Counted from the stretch's first letter, positions 25,744-35,020 are shown. The stretch is 64,000 bases of DNA from Candidatus Electrothrix communis (GCA_030644725.1 CP130629.1:1714795-1778794); one strand, 5' to 3'. Notes: a model not told the origin generated them from the letters alone. Numbers and translations are program-made.

Positions 25744-26595
25744 TTAGAGGATAATCTCAGTCGCCGAAGTTGAAGGAGTACCGGTGGCTGCTGAGCCTCC
25801 ATGCGTAACATCAGCAATAATTTCCGGAAGAACCGTAGAGACCTCTTCATGGCTCTCCAGAACAATCAGGTGATCGCCCAAAAGCTGTTTCCAGCCATCC
25901 ATTGTTTCCTGCATGCTCCCGGCATAGGTCTGTTTGATGTGCAGATGGTAAACATGGTAGGATTCTCTGGCCTTATCAAGCAAAGTGGCAGCATGATAAG
26001 ACGACTGCCCCTCCCCCATAATAAGCCTGAGATCCTGGGCCGGAATATCAGGCAGGGTCGGCTCATCGCCGATGGTGAAAAGAAAACCCTTCTTCTTTCT
26101 CTTTTCAAAACAGTCAATCGAGGTATGAAAAGCGGCAAAATACCAAGCCAGCAGATAGCTTTCCCCTGTATTCCCCCCTCCCCCGCCTTCGAGATAAACA
26201 TTAGTCAGCCATTTATCCAGCAGTTCATCGCTGGATTCAAACTGCCCAACCTGCAGGGGACTTCGATCGTACTCATGATCTCCGAGCGCAAGAAACATAA
26301 GCTGCGGATCTTTTGTACCGCTCTGGATAATCCTACCCATAATTTTCGGCAGCCCCTCCCTGACCAAATGATGAGGAATGGAGCCCATTGAACCGGTCAC
26401 ATCGAGGCCCAGGATAATGGCCACGGATTCGGGATGTTCCTCTGAATCTCTGGCTTCCCGTAGCTTCACGCCTTGCGGATTCATATCCCGGTTGATTTTT
26501 CGTTGCGAAAAAATCTCCCGAATGGAACGCGACGAATATCCTTCTGTCTCAGATCGTGCAGCCCGATTATCGAGCGAGTAACTTCCCATCCCCAT
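25744..26595 (-). CDS. von Willebrand factor A domain protein
   Basis: A 283-residue cytoplasmic protein whose central vWA fold carries the MIDAS motif DVTGSMG near residue 70. The supporting threonine and aspartate are around GGGGGNTGESYLLAWYF and FTIGDEPTLPDI. The N-terminus is rich in R and S (RAARSETEGYSSRSIREIF), and the C-terminal 20 residues are Ser/Thr/Ala-rich. GGAGG precedes the ATG at 26595, which lies two bases after the previous stop, so the pair is coupled. vWA proteins often scaffold metal-dependent complexes. With the PurA-like and coiled-coil neighbours this looks like a dedicated module of unknown purpose. Confidence 0.8.
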   Translation of the reverse strand: MGMGSYSLDNRAARSETEGYSSRSIREIFSQRKINRDMNPQGVKLREARDSEEHPESVAIILGLDVTGSMGSIPHHLVREGLPKIMGRIIQSGTKDPQLMFLALGDHEYDRSPLQVGQFESSDELLDKWLTNVYLEGGGGGNTGESYLLAWYFAAFHTSIDCFEKRKKKGFLFTIGDEPTLPDIPAQDLRLIMGEGQSSYHAATLLDKARESYHVYHLHIKQTYAGSMQETMDGWKQLLGDHLIVLESHEEVSTVLPEIIADVTHGGSAATGTPSTSATEIIL

Positions 26596-26597
26596 GT

Positions 26598-26945
26598 TTA
26601 CTTCCCTCCGAACAGATATTCATAACGCTGTCGAGCGATCTCAAGCGTTATCTCGGTATTCCGAATTTTGATACCCAGATCAATATCCTTGGCCACATAC
26701 TCCTCACAGTTAAAATCACTGGCCAAAATCAGGCTCTGGGTTGAAGTCGGAGACAGATCAAGCATGTATTCCTGTTCCCGCTGCATTTTCTTTATGCTGA
26801 TCTCAAGGTCTTCTATTTTTCGTTTGTAAACGAGCTGGGTATCTTCGGCAATCGCCGTTGCCCGGTCATCTCGGATCTCCCTGTTATTTCGTTTCAGGGA
26901 GTTGATAAAGGCCCCCGACAACCCGTTATCCTCTCTCACTTCCAT
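26598..26945 (-). CDS. Small coiled-coil protein of the PurA-like/vWA cassette
   Basis: A 115-residue charged protein. The ATG at 26945 is chosen because GAGGGAGGA lies about eight bases upstream; an in-frame ATG at 26975 has no spaced site. The middle section (TQLVYKRKIEDLEISIKKMQ) and the C-terminal helix (GIKIRNTEITLEIARQRYEYL) have heptad character. No domain is recognised and no signal peptide is present. It is the first gene of the cassette and its stop lies two bases before the vWA start, so it probably partners with that protein. Confidence 0.65.
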   Translation of the reverse strand: MEVREDNGLSGAFINSLKRNNREIRDDRATAIAEDTQLVYKRKIEDLEISIKKMQREQEYMLDLSPTSTQSLILASDFNCEEYVAKDIDLGIKIRNTEITLEIARQRYEYLFGGK

Positions 26946-27004
26946 TCTGTCGTCCTCCCTCTCTTTATGAGTCATCCCTGTTGATGATTATTATATCATT
27001 ACAA

Positions 27005-27646
27005 TCACATCCGTCCCAGAACTGTTTCACCGGCCCGGACCTTTCCCCCTACGCGGACAGCTACCTCTGTTCCTTTAGGCAGATAGAGATCAACCCGAGA
27101 GCCGAAGCGGATCAAACCGTATCGCTGCCCCCCCTCAATGCGGTCGCCTGGCTCGGCCCAGCAGACAATGCGGCGGGCGATAAGTCCGGCAATCTGCACA
27201 GCAGCATATCGTTGCTGGGATTCAGTCGTGACGATCATGGCACAATGTTCGTTATGCAGGGCCGCCTGATGTTTATCAGCGGAATAAAATTTTCCTGGTT
27301 TAAACAGTACGCGCTCAACAGTCCCGGCAAAAGGAACCCGATTAACATGCACATTAAAGACATTCATAAAAATAGAAACCCTAACCACTTCTTGCTGAAG
27401 AAAACGCTCATCAAACATCTCCTTCACGGCAATCACCTTGCCGTCTGCCGGACATATAAGAGCATTCTTATCAGCAGGGAGAATGCGAAAAGGATCTCGG
27501 AAGAACCAGGTCACAAAAAATGTTGCCATGAGGCCGAGAAAAGCTGCAATGGTGTAGCCAAAAACAGCACAAATCAGGGTGGCAAAGGCACAGAACAGGA
27601 TAAACGGAAGCCCTTCCCGGGCAATGGGGATTTCAGGTTTTTTCAT
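27005..27646 (-). CDS. psd: Phosphatidylserine decarboxylase proenzyme, short type
   Basis: Makes phosphatidylethanolamine from phosphatidylserine. The 213-residue proenzyme has N-terminal membrane helices (FILFCAFATLICAVFGYTIAAFL), the family core (ALICPADGKVIAV, VRVSIFMNVFNVHVNRVPF) and the self-cleavage site in LIRFGSRVDLYLP. Cleavage at Gly-Ser would yield the pyruvoyl alpha chain. The length fits the short, archaeal-like Psd class. It lies downstream of ilvN beyond a terminator; ilv and psd genes are often neighbours in related bacteria. No clear Shine-Dalgarno site is seen. Confidence 0.92.
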   Translation of the reverse strand: MKKPEIPIAREGLPFILFCAFATLICAVFGYTIAAFLGLMATFFVTWFFRDPFRILPADKNALICPADGKVIAVKEMFDERFLQQEVVRVSIFMNVFNVHVNRVPFAGTVERVLFKPGKFYSADKHQAALHNEHCAMIVTTESQQRYAAVQIAGLIARRIVCWAEPGDRIEGGQRYGLIRFGSRVDLYLPKGTEVAVRVGGKVRAGETVLGRM

Positions 27647-27905
27647 TCTGGTCTTAATATTGATGGCGGAGGTAATGATTGCCCGAAATGGCGGGCATAG
27701 ATAGCATAAAATAAAAGTAAAAAATCACGTCACTTATATTTCTTACCAAGCCATTCTACCGGCAGCGTCTCTGTTTGTCAGTAAAAAAAGAGCTGATCCT
27801 GCATTCATCCGTATAGGTTCAGGGCGTAGTCTGCGTAAAAGGAGATGGGGTTTGCGAGAGCTGTAAGATCGGTCACCCTTCAATGGATTCAAAACCCAAC
27901 AAAGC

Positions 27906-27947
27906 AAAAAAAAGAGGCATGACACACCCAGGGGTGCATCATACCTC
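27906..27947 (-). terminator. Intrinsic terminator after ilvBN
   Basis: On the minus strand a GC-rich stem of about 16 positions with three mismatches (GAGGTATGATGCACCC against GGGTGTGTCATGCCTC) is followed directly by eight T. It lies 51 nt beyond the ilvN stop. The remaining 260 bp to psd show no gene or recognisable motif. Confidence 0.85.
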
Positions 27948-27997
27948 GTAACAAGCGCTTCCTTGCTGCCCCTATTAATCAGGGCACCACCGCGAGA

Positions 27998-28480
27998 TTA
28001 TTTCTTCGGAGCACGAGCCATAGCAATGGTACCGGTCCGAACAACCTCTTTAATACCGATGGGACGAAACAGGTCGATCACGGCCTTGATCTTAGATTCA
28101 GGCCCTGTAATCTCAACTGCATAGGAAGTCGGACTGACATCCACAACCTTGCCTCGAAAAATATCAATCACACGCAGCACTTCTGCTCTGGTATGCGACT
28201 CGGCCTTGACTCTGATAAGCACCATTTCGCGTTCAACATATTCTCCTTCGCTGATGTCTGATACCTTGATAACGTCAATCAGCTTATGGAGTTGTTTGGT
28301 GACCTGCTCAATAATGGCGTCACTGCCCCGGGTCACCAAAGTCAGGCTGGAGACCTTGGGATCAAGGGTTTCCGCCACGCAAAGGCTCTCGATATTAAAA
28401 CCCCGGCCACTGAAAAGACCTGTAACTCGGGAAAGCGCACCGGGTTTATTCTGGAGTAAAACGGAAAGAGTATGTTTCAT
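27998..28480 (-). CDS. ilvN: Acetolactate synthase, small regulatory subunit
   Basis: Regulatory partner of IlvB in branched-chain amino acid synthesis; binds valine through its ACT domain. The 160 residues begin with the ACT signature (HTLSVLLQNKPGALSRVTGL, FSGRGFNIESLCVAET) and continue with the conserved C-terminal half (REMVLIRVKAESHTRAEVLR, FRPIGIKEVVRTGTIAMAR). Length is standard. It follows ilvB by 94 nt and is closed by a terminator. Confidence 0.96.
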   Translation of the reverse strand: MKHTLSVLLQNKPGALSRVTGLFSGRGFNIESLCVAETLDPKVSSLTLVTRGSDAIIEQVTKQLHKLIDVIKVSDISEGEYVEREMVLIRVKAESHTRAEVLRVIDIFRGKVVDVSPTSYAVEITGPESKIKAVIDLFRPIGIKEVVRTGTIAMARAPKK

Positions 28481-28574
28481 TGGTTTAATCCTGTTCGAAA
28501 ATTTCCGGAACCTATAGATCCGAATGTAATATCGGAGACCCTATAGGCTCCTGAAAGAAAGCAGTTAATTGATA

Positions 28575-30278
28575 TCAGACAAGCAGCATTTCCGTCGTGG
28601 CACCGCCAGCTGGAACCATAGGGAAAACACACTCTTCACGCTTAATGGCAAAGTCCATAATCACAGCCCTATCCTTAATCGCCAGAGCCTCCTTGATGAC
28701 CGGCTCAACCTCGCTCTTGGTTTTGGCACGCAGACCGGCTGCTCCGTAGGCTTCTGCCAACGCAACAAAATCAGGAGTGACCTCCATAACGGTTCCGGCA
28801 TAGCGCTTATCATAAAACAGCTCCTGCCACTGACGGACCATACCAAGATAGTTATTATTGAGAATAGCAACCTTGACAGGGGTGTTATACTGTTTGGCGG
28901 TGGCCAACTCCTGGATATTCATCTGAATGGAGCCGTCACCGGCAATATCTATAACTGTGGCATCGGGGAAAGCCATTTGGGCTCCGATGGCCGCAGGTAA
29001 ACCAAAACCCATGGTGCCGAGTCCGCCCGAGCTGAGCAGATGACGCGGCTTATTGAACTTATAGAACTGGGCAGACCACATCTGATTTTGGCCTACCTCT
29101 GTGGAGATAATCGCGTCCCCCCCGGTCAGACGGTTAATGGTCTCAATAACGTACTGGGGCTTGATGATCTCGCCTTCATCAACATAAGCAAGCGGGTGTT
29201 TGTCGTTCCACTCATTTACCTGATTACGCCACGGCTGATACTTCTCTGCAAGGGCATTGATGTCAAATCCCTTCTGGCTATTAAACCAAGCGTTCATTGC
29301 TGTGAGAGCGTGCTTACAGTCTGCAACAATGGGGATATCAACCACAACATTCTTTGAAATAGAGGTTGGATCAATATCAATATGGATAACCTTGGCATCA
29401 GGGGCAAATTTATCCAAACGACCGGTAATACGATCGTCAAAGCGGGCACCCACTGCGATCAACAAATCACTCTTGGCCACCATCATATTGGCAGCATAGG
29501 AGCCGTGCATTCCCAGCATCCCCATAGACAGAGGATTTGTTCCTGGAAAGCCTCCCAGGCCCATCAGGGTCATGGTTACCGGGATCTGGGTTTTCTCAGC
29601 AAGCTCGGTCAGTTCTTCGCTTGAATTGGAAAGAATAACACCGCCACCCACATACAGAACCGGACGCTTGGCCTCAATAATAGCCTGACAAGCCTTGGCA
29701 ACCTGACCGGGATGAGGCTCCACATTGGGCTGGTAGGTCCGCATACGAATCTCTTCCCGCTCCGGAAAATCAACCATTGAGCTGATAATATCTTTAGGAA
29801 GATCGACCAGAACCGGACCGGGGCGACCGGAAGAAGCCAGGTAAAAGGCCTCCCGAATAGTCGGCACAAGGTCTTCAGGATTACTGACCAGATAATTATG
29901 TTTGGTACAGGGACGGGTGATTCCGACGATATCAACCTCCTGGAAAGCGTCATTACCGATCAATGCTCTGGGTACCTGACCGGTAAACACGACAACAGGT
30001 ATGGAATCCATATAGGCGGTGGCGATACCGGTCACGCCGTTGGTGGCTCCGGGGCCGGAGGTCAACAGAGCGACACCGGTTCTTCCGCTGGCTCTGGCAT
30101 AACCGTCTGCTGCGTGGACAGCTCCCTGTTCATGGCGAACAAGCAAATTCTTGATCGAAGAATTTGCCAATTCATCATACAGGTCAATGATTACACCGCC
30201 AGGAAAACCGAAAATGGTATCAACCCCTTCTTCCTGCAGACATTTTACGAAGGCTTTTGCACCTGTAATTTTACTCAT
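28575..30278 (-). CDS. ilvB: Acetolactate synthase, catalytic subunit
   Basis: Condenses two pyruvates to acetolactate, or pyruvate with 2-oxobutyrate, using thiamine diphosphate. The 567-residue protein has the N-terminal ThDP-binding part with catalytic Glu in [17 protein letters not shown], a central FAD domain ([22 protein letters not shown]) and the C-terminal ThDP motif starting at [25 protein letters not shown] precedes the ATG. Together with ilvN it forms a two-gene operon. Confidence 0.97.
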   Translation of the reverse strand: MSKITGAKAFVKCLQEEGVDTIFGFPGGVIIDLYDELANSSIKNLLVRHEQGAVHAADGYARASGRTGVALLTSGPGATNGVTGIATAYMDSIPVVVFTGQVPRALIGNDAFQEVDIVGITRPCTKHNYLVSNPEDLVPTIREAFYLASSGRPGPVLVDLPKDIISSMVDFPEREEIRMRTYQPNVEPHPGQVAKACQAIIEAKRPVLYVGGGVILSNSSEELTELAEKTQIPVTMTLMGLGGFPGTNPLSMGMLGMHGSYAANMMVAKSDLLIAVGARFDDRITGRLDKFAPDAKVIHIDIDPTSISKNVVVDIPIVADCKHALTAMNAWFNSQKGFDINALAEKYQPWRNQVNEWNDKHPLAYVDEGEIIKPQYVIETINRLTGGDAIISTEVGQNQMWSAQFYKFNKPRHLLSSGGLGTMGFGLPAAIGAQMAFPDATVIDIAGDGSIQMNIQELATAKQYNTPVKVAILNNNYLGMVRQWQELFYDKRYAGTVMEVTPDFVALAEAYGAAGLRAKTKSEVEPVIKEALAIKDRAVIMDFAIKREECVFPMVPAGGATTEMLLV

Positions 30279-30641
30279 CGGATAATCCTTTCCTTGTTTT
30301 TGGGACGCCGGGTTTTACCCGTGCGTAGAGTCGATGACTCATTCTTTTTCAGTAAATATATGAGAATTGGTTCGGAATATATAATTCATGAAAATCTCTG
30401 TCAAGGCGAAACAGGGCGACGAAAGGACTTAGCCAGTTTTTCCTGGTTCTGTGAACAAGGTAAAACAGGTGGCAACTTCTCCTTATTTTATCTTTTACAT
30501 ACCGTGAGTTGCCAGCGATTTCCGCCTGCAAAACTCCCTTACAAAGCGCGGATATTTTCTTTACATTTTGGTATTTATTCACGTAAAATATGTAGGCTCT
30601 CTTTTCGCTACCTCCTCTTAAATGACAAAAATTGCCAAATT
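30279..30641. other. Divergent intergenic region between ilvB and the DUF362 gene
   Basis: 363 bp with no credible gene. It must hold the ilvB promoter on the minus strand and the DUF362-protein promoter on the plus strand. Only short dyads are visible (GGGTTTTACCC near 30311 and GAGTCGATGACTC near 30328). No leader peptide rich in Ile, Val or Leu codons and no riboswitch were recognised. Confidence 0.5.
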
Positions 30642-31613
30642 ATGCTGAAAAAAATCTCCCCGGTCGCCCTCACAGCCTGCCCCGGCTACGATAAGCAGGT
30701 CCTTTTGCAAGCCCTTGACCGCGTTTTGAAGACGCTTGAACTGCCAACCAACCTTCATTCCTCTGAAGTACTCCTGAAACCGAATCTGATCAGCGCCAAG
30801 GCAGGCCCGCTTGCCTGTACAGAAGGTACACTGATTCTTGCTGTGGCTAGCTGGTTCATTGACCAGGGAGCTCGGGTCGGTATCGGAGATTCACCGGCCT
30901 TTGGCACAGCGGCCTCCGTCCTCAAGAATCTTAACCTGCTTGATGAGCTAGCGCAGCTCGGGGTTCAGATCCGTCCTTTTCAGCAGGGCGTCCGGATCGA
31001 ACTGCCTGGCGGCGGGCAGGCTGTTCTGGCCCGTGCTGCTCTGGAATGTGACCTCCTCGTCAATATGCCTCGGGTCAAGGCCCATGTCCAAGCCCGTCTC
31101 ACCATGGCGGTAAAAAATTATTTCGGTTGCCTTGTCGGCTTACGCAAGGCCTGGTGGCACATGGCCTATGGCGGGAACACGCCCTGTAAAGAAAAACGAT
31201 TCTTTGACCGCCTTATTCGCATCCCGGCAGCCCTGCCCTCTTCGCTCAACATTATTGACGGCATTGTCGCCATGCATAGGAACGGCCCTATTAATGGTGC
31301 GCCCTACCCTCTCTCCGTTCTTGCCGCCTCAACCAATGCCGTGGCAGCAGACAGGGCGCTCCATGCCATTCTGCGGGTAGATCCCCAGGATAGCCCCGTG
31401 ATGACAGCCTGCCAACGTGCCAATCTGGACGGAGCATCTTTCTCGCAGCTTTCCTTTCCCTTAGCCGCACCGGAAGATCTTCAGGTTGATGATTTTCAGA
31501 TTCCCGGCACCCTCAACCCTGTTCGCTTTAATCCCTTTCGTTTTTTGAAAAGCAGTATCCGCAGGGTTTTCATGAATAACGACAGGTTATTAGAGAAAAT
31601 CGACCACAAGTGA
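30642..31613 (+). CDS. DUF362 domain protein
   Basis: 323 residues from the ATG at 30642. The reading frame stays open far upstream but is antisense to ilvB there. The DUF362 pattern is clear: EVLLKPNLISAKAGPLACTE, VGIGDSPAFGTAASVL, LLVNMPRVKAHVQARLTMAV, KNYFGCLVG and IIDGIVAMHRNGPINGAP. Family members are cytoplasmic proteins of unresolved function, some carrying Fe-S clusters; no ferredoxin motif is present here. It stands alone between divergent ilvB and fabL. No clear ribosome-binding site is seen, so the exact start is uncertain. Confidence 0.82.
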   Translation: MLKKISPVALTACPGYDKQVLLQALDRVLKTLELPTNLHSSEVLLKPNLISAKAGPLACTEGTLILAVASWFIDQGARVGIGDSPAFGTAASVLKNLNLLDELAQLGVQIRPFQQGVRIELPGGGQAVLARAALECDLLVNMPRVKAHVQARLTMAVKNYFGCLVGLRKAWWHMAYGGNTPCKEKRFFDRLIRIPAALPSSLNIIDGIVAMHRNGPINGAPYPLSVLAASTNAVAADRALHAILRVDPQDSPVMTACQRANLDGASFSQLSFPLAAPEDLQVDDFQIPGTLNPVRFNPFRFLKSSIRRVFMNNDRLLEKIDHK

Positions 31614-31806
31614 ACATAACCATTGCTCTTGCAAAGAGAATCACCGCAAGGTACATTCACTTGTAAATGATTTATGATAACAATCAGCACGATCTGTTCT
31701 GATCTGAATCGGCTTTCGATTCACTCCGACAAGATGAAGATAAAACGGAGAAATAAACAGGTACCAGTGCTGAACCATTTCTTTTTTTGCACAGGAGGAG
31801 AAGTAG

Positions 31807-32559
31807 ATGTTTCAATTGCAGGGAAAAACAGCTCTCATTACCGGGGGGTCCCGAGGGATCGGTCGGGCGATCGCTGTGCGCCTGGCAGAGCACGGCGTCA
31901 ATATCGTAGTAAATTATGTCCGGCACCGTCGAGATGCAGAAGAAACCGTTGCTGCCATTGAAAAACATGGTGTAGGCTGCCTTGCAATTAAGGCCAATGT
32001 TGCCAAGGAAGCAGACGTACAGAGAATGTTTGACGAAATCCAAGGCACGTATGAAAGCATGGATATCCTGGTTTCCAATGCAGCCTCTGGCGTACTGAAA
32101 CCAGCTATGGAACTGACCCAACGCCATTGGGACTGGGCTATGGACATCAATGCCCGGGCCATGCTCACTCTGACCCAACATGCTGTACCGATGATGAAAA
32201 ACGGGGGAAGAATCCTGGGTGTATCCAGCCTCGGGGCAGTGCGGGCAGTGCCTAACTATACTGTGGTCGGTGCGTCCAAGGCGGCCTTAGAATCCCTGGT
32301 ACGCCATCTTGCGGTAGAGCTCGGCCCCAAGGATATTACCGTCAACACCATCAGTGCCGGTGTGGTGGACACCGATGCCTTAAAAAAATTTCCTAATCGT
32401 GACGAAATCATCGGGCGCTCCCTTGAAATGACCCCGCTCGGTCGCCTGACCACCCCGGAAGATGTAGCCAATCTTGCTCTGTTTCTATGCAGCGATGCAG
32501 CCTCAATGATCCACGGACAGGCTGTTGTGGTTGACGGCGGATATGCTATTCAGGGATAA
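31807..32559 (+). CDS. fabL: FabL-type enoyl-ACP reductase (short-chain dehydrogenase)
   Basis: Reduces trans-2-enoyl-ACP in fatty acid synthesis with NADPH. The 250-residue protein has the glycine-rich GGSRGIGRAIA motif and a catalytic Ser/Tyr/Lys set (GVSSLGAVRAVPNYTVVGASKAAL). The characteristic stretches NAASGVLKPAMELTQRHWDW and HGQAVVVDGGYAIQG resemble Bacillus FabL more than FabG or FabI. AGGAGGAG lies just before the ATG. The FabL assignment against a generic SDR is made from memory of sequence and needs an alignment. Confidence 0.78.
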   Translation: MFQLQGKTALITGGSRGIGRAIAVRLAEHGVNIVVNYVRHRRDAEETVAAIEKHGVGCLAIKANVAKEADVQRMFDEIQGTYESMDILVSNAASGVLKPAMELTQRHWDWAMDINARAMLTLTQHAVPMMKNGGRILGVSSLGAVRAVPNYTVVGASKAALESLVRHLAVELGPKDITVNTISAGVVDTDALKKFPNRDEIIGRSLEMTPLGRLTTPEDVANLALFLCSDAASMIHGQAVVVDGGYAIQG

Positions 32560-32586
32560 AGGGATAACACAAAGCAAAGAACCGCT

Positions 32587-32615
32587 CTGTCCTCCTTAAA
32601 TTGCAAAGAGGACAG
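32587..32615 (+). other. Hairpin between fabL and a small secreted protein gene
   Basis: CTGTCCTC and GAGGACAG pair around a 13-nt loop. No T-run follows on the plus strand, so it may be an mRNA processing or stability element rather than a terminator. Confidence 0.35.
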
Positions 32616-32658
32616 GGCCTCAAAACCTGAAGCTCTACAATTAACCTTGGGAGGAAAC

Positions 32659-32934
32659 ATGAAAAAATTACTTCTTGCAGTGACCATTGCCCTGCTCATG
32701 CCGTTCACAACCACGCTCTATGCTGCTGATGCACCGCAAAGCAACGTAGACCTGGAAAAAATGGCCTTAGAATTCGAGAAAAAAGCAGAAAAGGATTCAA
32801 AAGATGAGCTCAAAGGGCTGGTCCACGATGAGGCTTTGAAGAAAGATCTTGCAGCGGCACGCGGGTCGCAGGGGGACAACCAAGCAGCCGCACCGACAAG
32901 CGAAAAAAAAGAGGTTACCACTCCCTCTAAATGA
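32659..32934 (+). CDS. Small secreted hypothetical protein
   Basis: 91 residues from the ATG at 32659, chosen because GGGAGG lies seven bases ahead. A clean signal peptide (MKKLLLAVTIALLMPFTTTLYA, cleavage after AAD or YA) is followed by a charged, lysine- and glutamate-rich helical mature part of about 65 residues. No cysteines or known domain occur. It is probably periplasmic. It sits between fabL and a REP-like repeat. Confidence 0.68.
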   Translation: MKKLLLAVTIALLMPFTTTLYAADAPQSNVDLEKMALEFEKKAEKDSKDELKGLVHDEALKKDLAAARGSQGDNQAAAPTSEKKEVTTPSK

Positions 32935-32957
32935 TTTGTCATTGAGGGAAGTCTTGG

Positions 32958-33014
32958 AGGGGCGAACCTTATGGTCGCCCTTTCATACCGGGCAGGCACA
33001 GGGCCTGCCCCTAC
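32958..33014. repeat. REP-like double palindrome
   Basis: Two adjacent hairpins: GGGCGA-N8-TCGCCC (about 32960-32980) and GGGCAGGC-N3/4-GGCCTGCCC (about 32990-33010), ending in CTAC. This GTAGGGGC.../GCCCCTAC style is familiar from dispersed intergenic repeats, and the window carries two REP-associated transposases that could mobilise such units. It may also terminate the upstream transcript. Confidence 0.65.
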
Positions 33015-33140
33015 AGTCTCCGTGCCCAAAAACGGGGGTCTTATTCTCTATAAAATTTCCTCCTGCTCCCCCGCACCACGGCATGCATTATCTATCTAAC
33101 AAAAACGTTGGCTGACATCACCATCGAACAGGCAAGTTAA

Positions 33141-33608
33141 ATGGATCTCACGCTTACGTCACCAGCCCTGCTTTTTCCGGCAATTTCCCTCCTGTTGGTG
33201 GCTTATACCAACCGTTTCAAGACAATCAGCGAACGAATTCGCTCCCTGCATGCCCAATATTCGCAAACCCCCACTGATATTATCGTAGGGCAAATCGGGA
33301 CCCTGCGCAGGCGGGTGTACCTGATCAGAAATATGCAGGCCTGCGGGGTAGCCAGCTTTTTTCTTTGCGTGCTCTGTTTATTCACCCTCTTTACAGGGAG
33401 TCTGTTTTTGGGCAAGCTGATCTTCAGCACAAGCCTTGTCCTGCTGATGCTTTCCCTTATTCTCTCATTTTGGGAAATCCTCTTATCAGTGCAGGCTCTT
33501 GAACTGCAACTCAGTGATATAGAAAAACACCTACCCAAGAAAAACTATTCCTTTCCCAACGGCAAGAACATTACCACCAGGTTTCGCAAAAAAACAAAAG
33601 AAGAATAG
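33141..33608 (+). CDS. DUF2721 family membrane protein
   Basis: 155 residues. The family signature LTSPALLFPAISLLLVAYTNR is at the start, followed by a cytoplasmic helix (FKTISERIRSLHAQY) and two further hydrophobic segments (ACGVASFFLCVLCLFTLFTG, LIFSTSLVLLMLSLILSFW). The tail is basic. Function of DUF2721 is not known; it is an integral inner-membrane protein. It lies 12 nt before a phosphatidyltransferase-like gene and is probably co-transcribed with it. Confidence 0.8.
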   Translation: MDLTLTSPALLFPAISLLLVAYTNRFKTISERIRSLHAQYSQTPTDIIVGQIGTLRRRVYLIRNMQACGVASFFLCVLCLFTLFTGSLFLGKLIFSTSLVLLMLSLILSFWEILLSVQALELQLSDIEKHLPKKNYSFPNGKNITTRFRKKTKEE

Positions 33609-33620
33609 GAGGACAGCACG

Positions 33621-34298
33621 ATGGAACATTTTGGAGGCGACAAGAAAGTCGGCCATTCACTCTTGACCGGCCCGGAAACACGATTAAAGAACTGGGCAAT
33701 CCCGAAGATTTCGCCCGAAATTGAAACCTACCACCTCACCCTCACCACCCTGCTCTGGAGCTTCATCAACATCCTGATCGGTTTTGAGGCAAAAGGACAT
33801 CTCAGCCTGCTCTGGCTGGTCTCCCTGATGATCCTGCTTCAGTACCTCACGGACCTCTTCGACGGCGAGTTAGGGCGTCAGCGGGACACCGGCCTGATCA
33901 AATGGGGCTTTTACATGGACCATTTCCTGGACTACATCTTTCTCTGCTCCCTGGTCTTTGTCGGCTATATGATCTCGCCTGCGGGCCTGGAGATCTGGTA
34001 TTTTGCCCTGCTGGTCATCTTGGGCGGCTTCATGGTTAACTCCTTCCTGGCCTTTGGCGCCACCAATGAATTTCAGATCTACCATTACGGCATGGGCCCC
34101 ACCGAGATGCGGGTTGTCTTTATCCTGATCAACACCTTTATTGTCTTCTTCGGTACGAGCTCGTTCGATATCCTCCTGCCCGTAATCGTTATTCTCTGTT
34201 GTATCGGCTTAGTGATCAACACCTTGCAGGTACAGAGGAGATTATGGAAGCATGATATGCAAGTCAAAATGATGTTCAAGGAAAAAGAAGAAGCATGA
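33621..34298 (+). CDS. CDP-alcohol phosphatidyltransferase family protein
   Basis: An integral membrane enzyme of 225 residues that would join an alcohol to a CDP-activated lipid. The catalytic signature D-x2-D-G-x2-[AG]-R-x9-G-x3-D-x3-D is visible as DLFDGELGRQRDTG...WGFYMDHFLDY, with Gly in place of the usual Ala before Arg. About five hydrophobic helices follow. The alcohol substrate cannot be told from sequence. The stop overlaps the next start (ATGA). Co-location with a START-like lipid-binding protein suggests a lipid-related operon. Confidence 0.85.
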   Translation: MEHFGGDKKVGHSLLTGPETRLKNWAIPKISPEIETYHLTLTTLLWSFINILIGFEAKGHLSLLWLVSLMILLQYLTDLFDGELGRQRDTGLIKWGFYMDHFLDYIFLCSLVFVGYMISPAGLEIWYFALLVILGGFMVNSFLAFGATNEFQIYHYGMGPTEMRVVFILINTFIVFFGTSSFDILLPVIVILCCIGLVINTLQVQRRLWKHDMQVKMMFKEKEEA

Positions 34299-35020
34299 CA
34301 AGGTTGTTCCATAAGCACAAACGACAACTTATTATCCTGGCTGGATGTGCTATGTTCTTCTTCCAGATGTCTGAGATATCTTCCTGGGCCGCTTCTCCAG
34401 CGCCGAGTTCTGCAAAAGCAGGCGCTGCAATCAGCCTGAATGCCCAGGAACAACAGACTGTGCATGAGCAAGAGATCGTTGTCCGGGAGCGCCCCACCAA
34501 TGGTAAGCCGGGAAAGGCCTTTGAGGCCGTGGGTATCATGGAGGCCAAGCACGAGGTCATCCGGGATATTATTATGGATTATCCAAGCTACCCGGATTTC
34601 ATGCCCAATGTCAGCCGTATTGAGATCCTTGCGCAGGATGAGAACACAGCCCTGCTCAACCAGACCCTTTCCCTGCCCCTGGGCAAGATCAAAAAATACC
34701 GAATCAAACTGGAGGCGTCAGAGCCTGATGAGCAGACTTCGCTGATTCAATGGCAGCTCCAACCGTGGCCCGAACTCAAACCGGAAGAGACCATCCGGGA
34801 TACCGCTGGGTTTTGGCGTATTGAAGAGCTGGATGCCACGCATTCGCTGGTGCAGTACCATGTCTACACAGATCCGGGTAAGATTCCCTTTGGCCTCGGC
34901 TGGATTGTTGATCTCCTCAGTAAGGACTCGGTGCCTGAGGTGTTGCTGAAGACAAAGGAGCGGGCGAAAAAGGTCAGTGCGTTGCTGAAAGGGGCAAGGG
35001 GAATAGATCATGATGACTGA
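34295..35020 (+). CDS. START/SRPBCC-like exported protein
   Basis: 241 residues with an N-terminal signal or anchor (LIILAGCAMFFFQMSEISSWA). A helix-grip fold region follows, typical of polyketide-cyclase/RatA-like proteins (GIMEAKHEVIRDIIMDYPSY, MPNVSRIEILAQDENTAL). It overlaps the upstream phosphatidyltransferase gene by 4 nt and the downstream mntA by 11 nt. The fold binds hydrophobic ligands, so lipid handling in the periplasm is a fair inference. The overlap with a toxin-antitoxin gene is unusual for a lipid operon. Confidence 0.75.
   Translation: MTRLFHKHKRQLIILAGCAMFFFQMSEISSWAASPAPSSAKAGAAISLNAQEQQTVHEQEIVVRERPTNGKPGKAFEAVGIMEAKHEVIRDIIMDYPSYPDFMPNVSRIEILAQDENTALLNQTLSLPLGKIKKYRIKLEASEPDEQTSLIQWQLQPWPELKPEETIRDTAGFWRIEELDATHSLVQYHVYTDPGKIPFGLGWIVDLLSKDSVPEVLLKTKERAKKVSALLKGARGIDHDD

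Noticed and set aside
27743-27925. Short minus-strand frame after the ilvN terminator
   Set aside because: Basic low-complexity product overlapping the terminator region, no ribosome site.
29898-30641. Upstream extension of the DUF362 gene (open frame of 248 codons)
   Set aside because: It lies antisense to the certain ilvB gene, and the protein family begins at the ATG at 30642.
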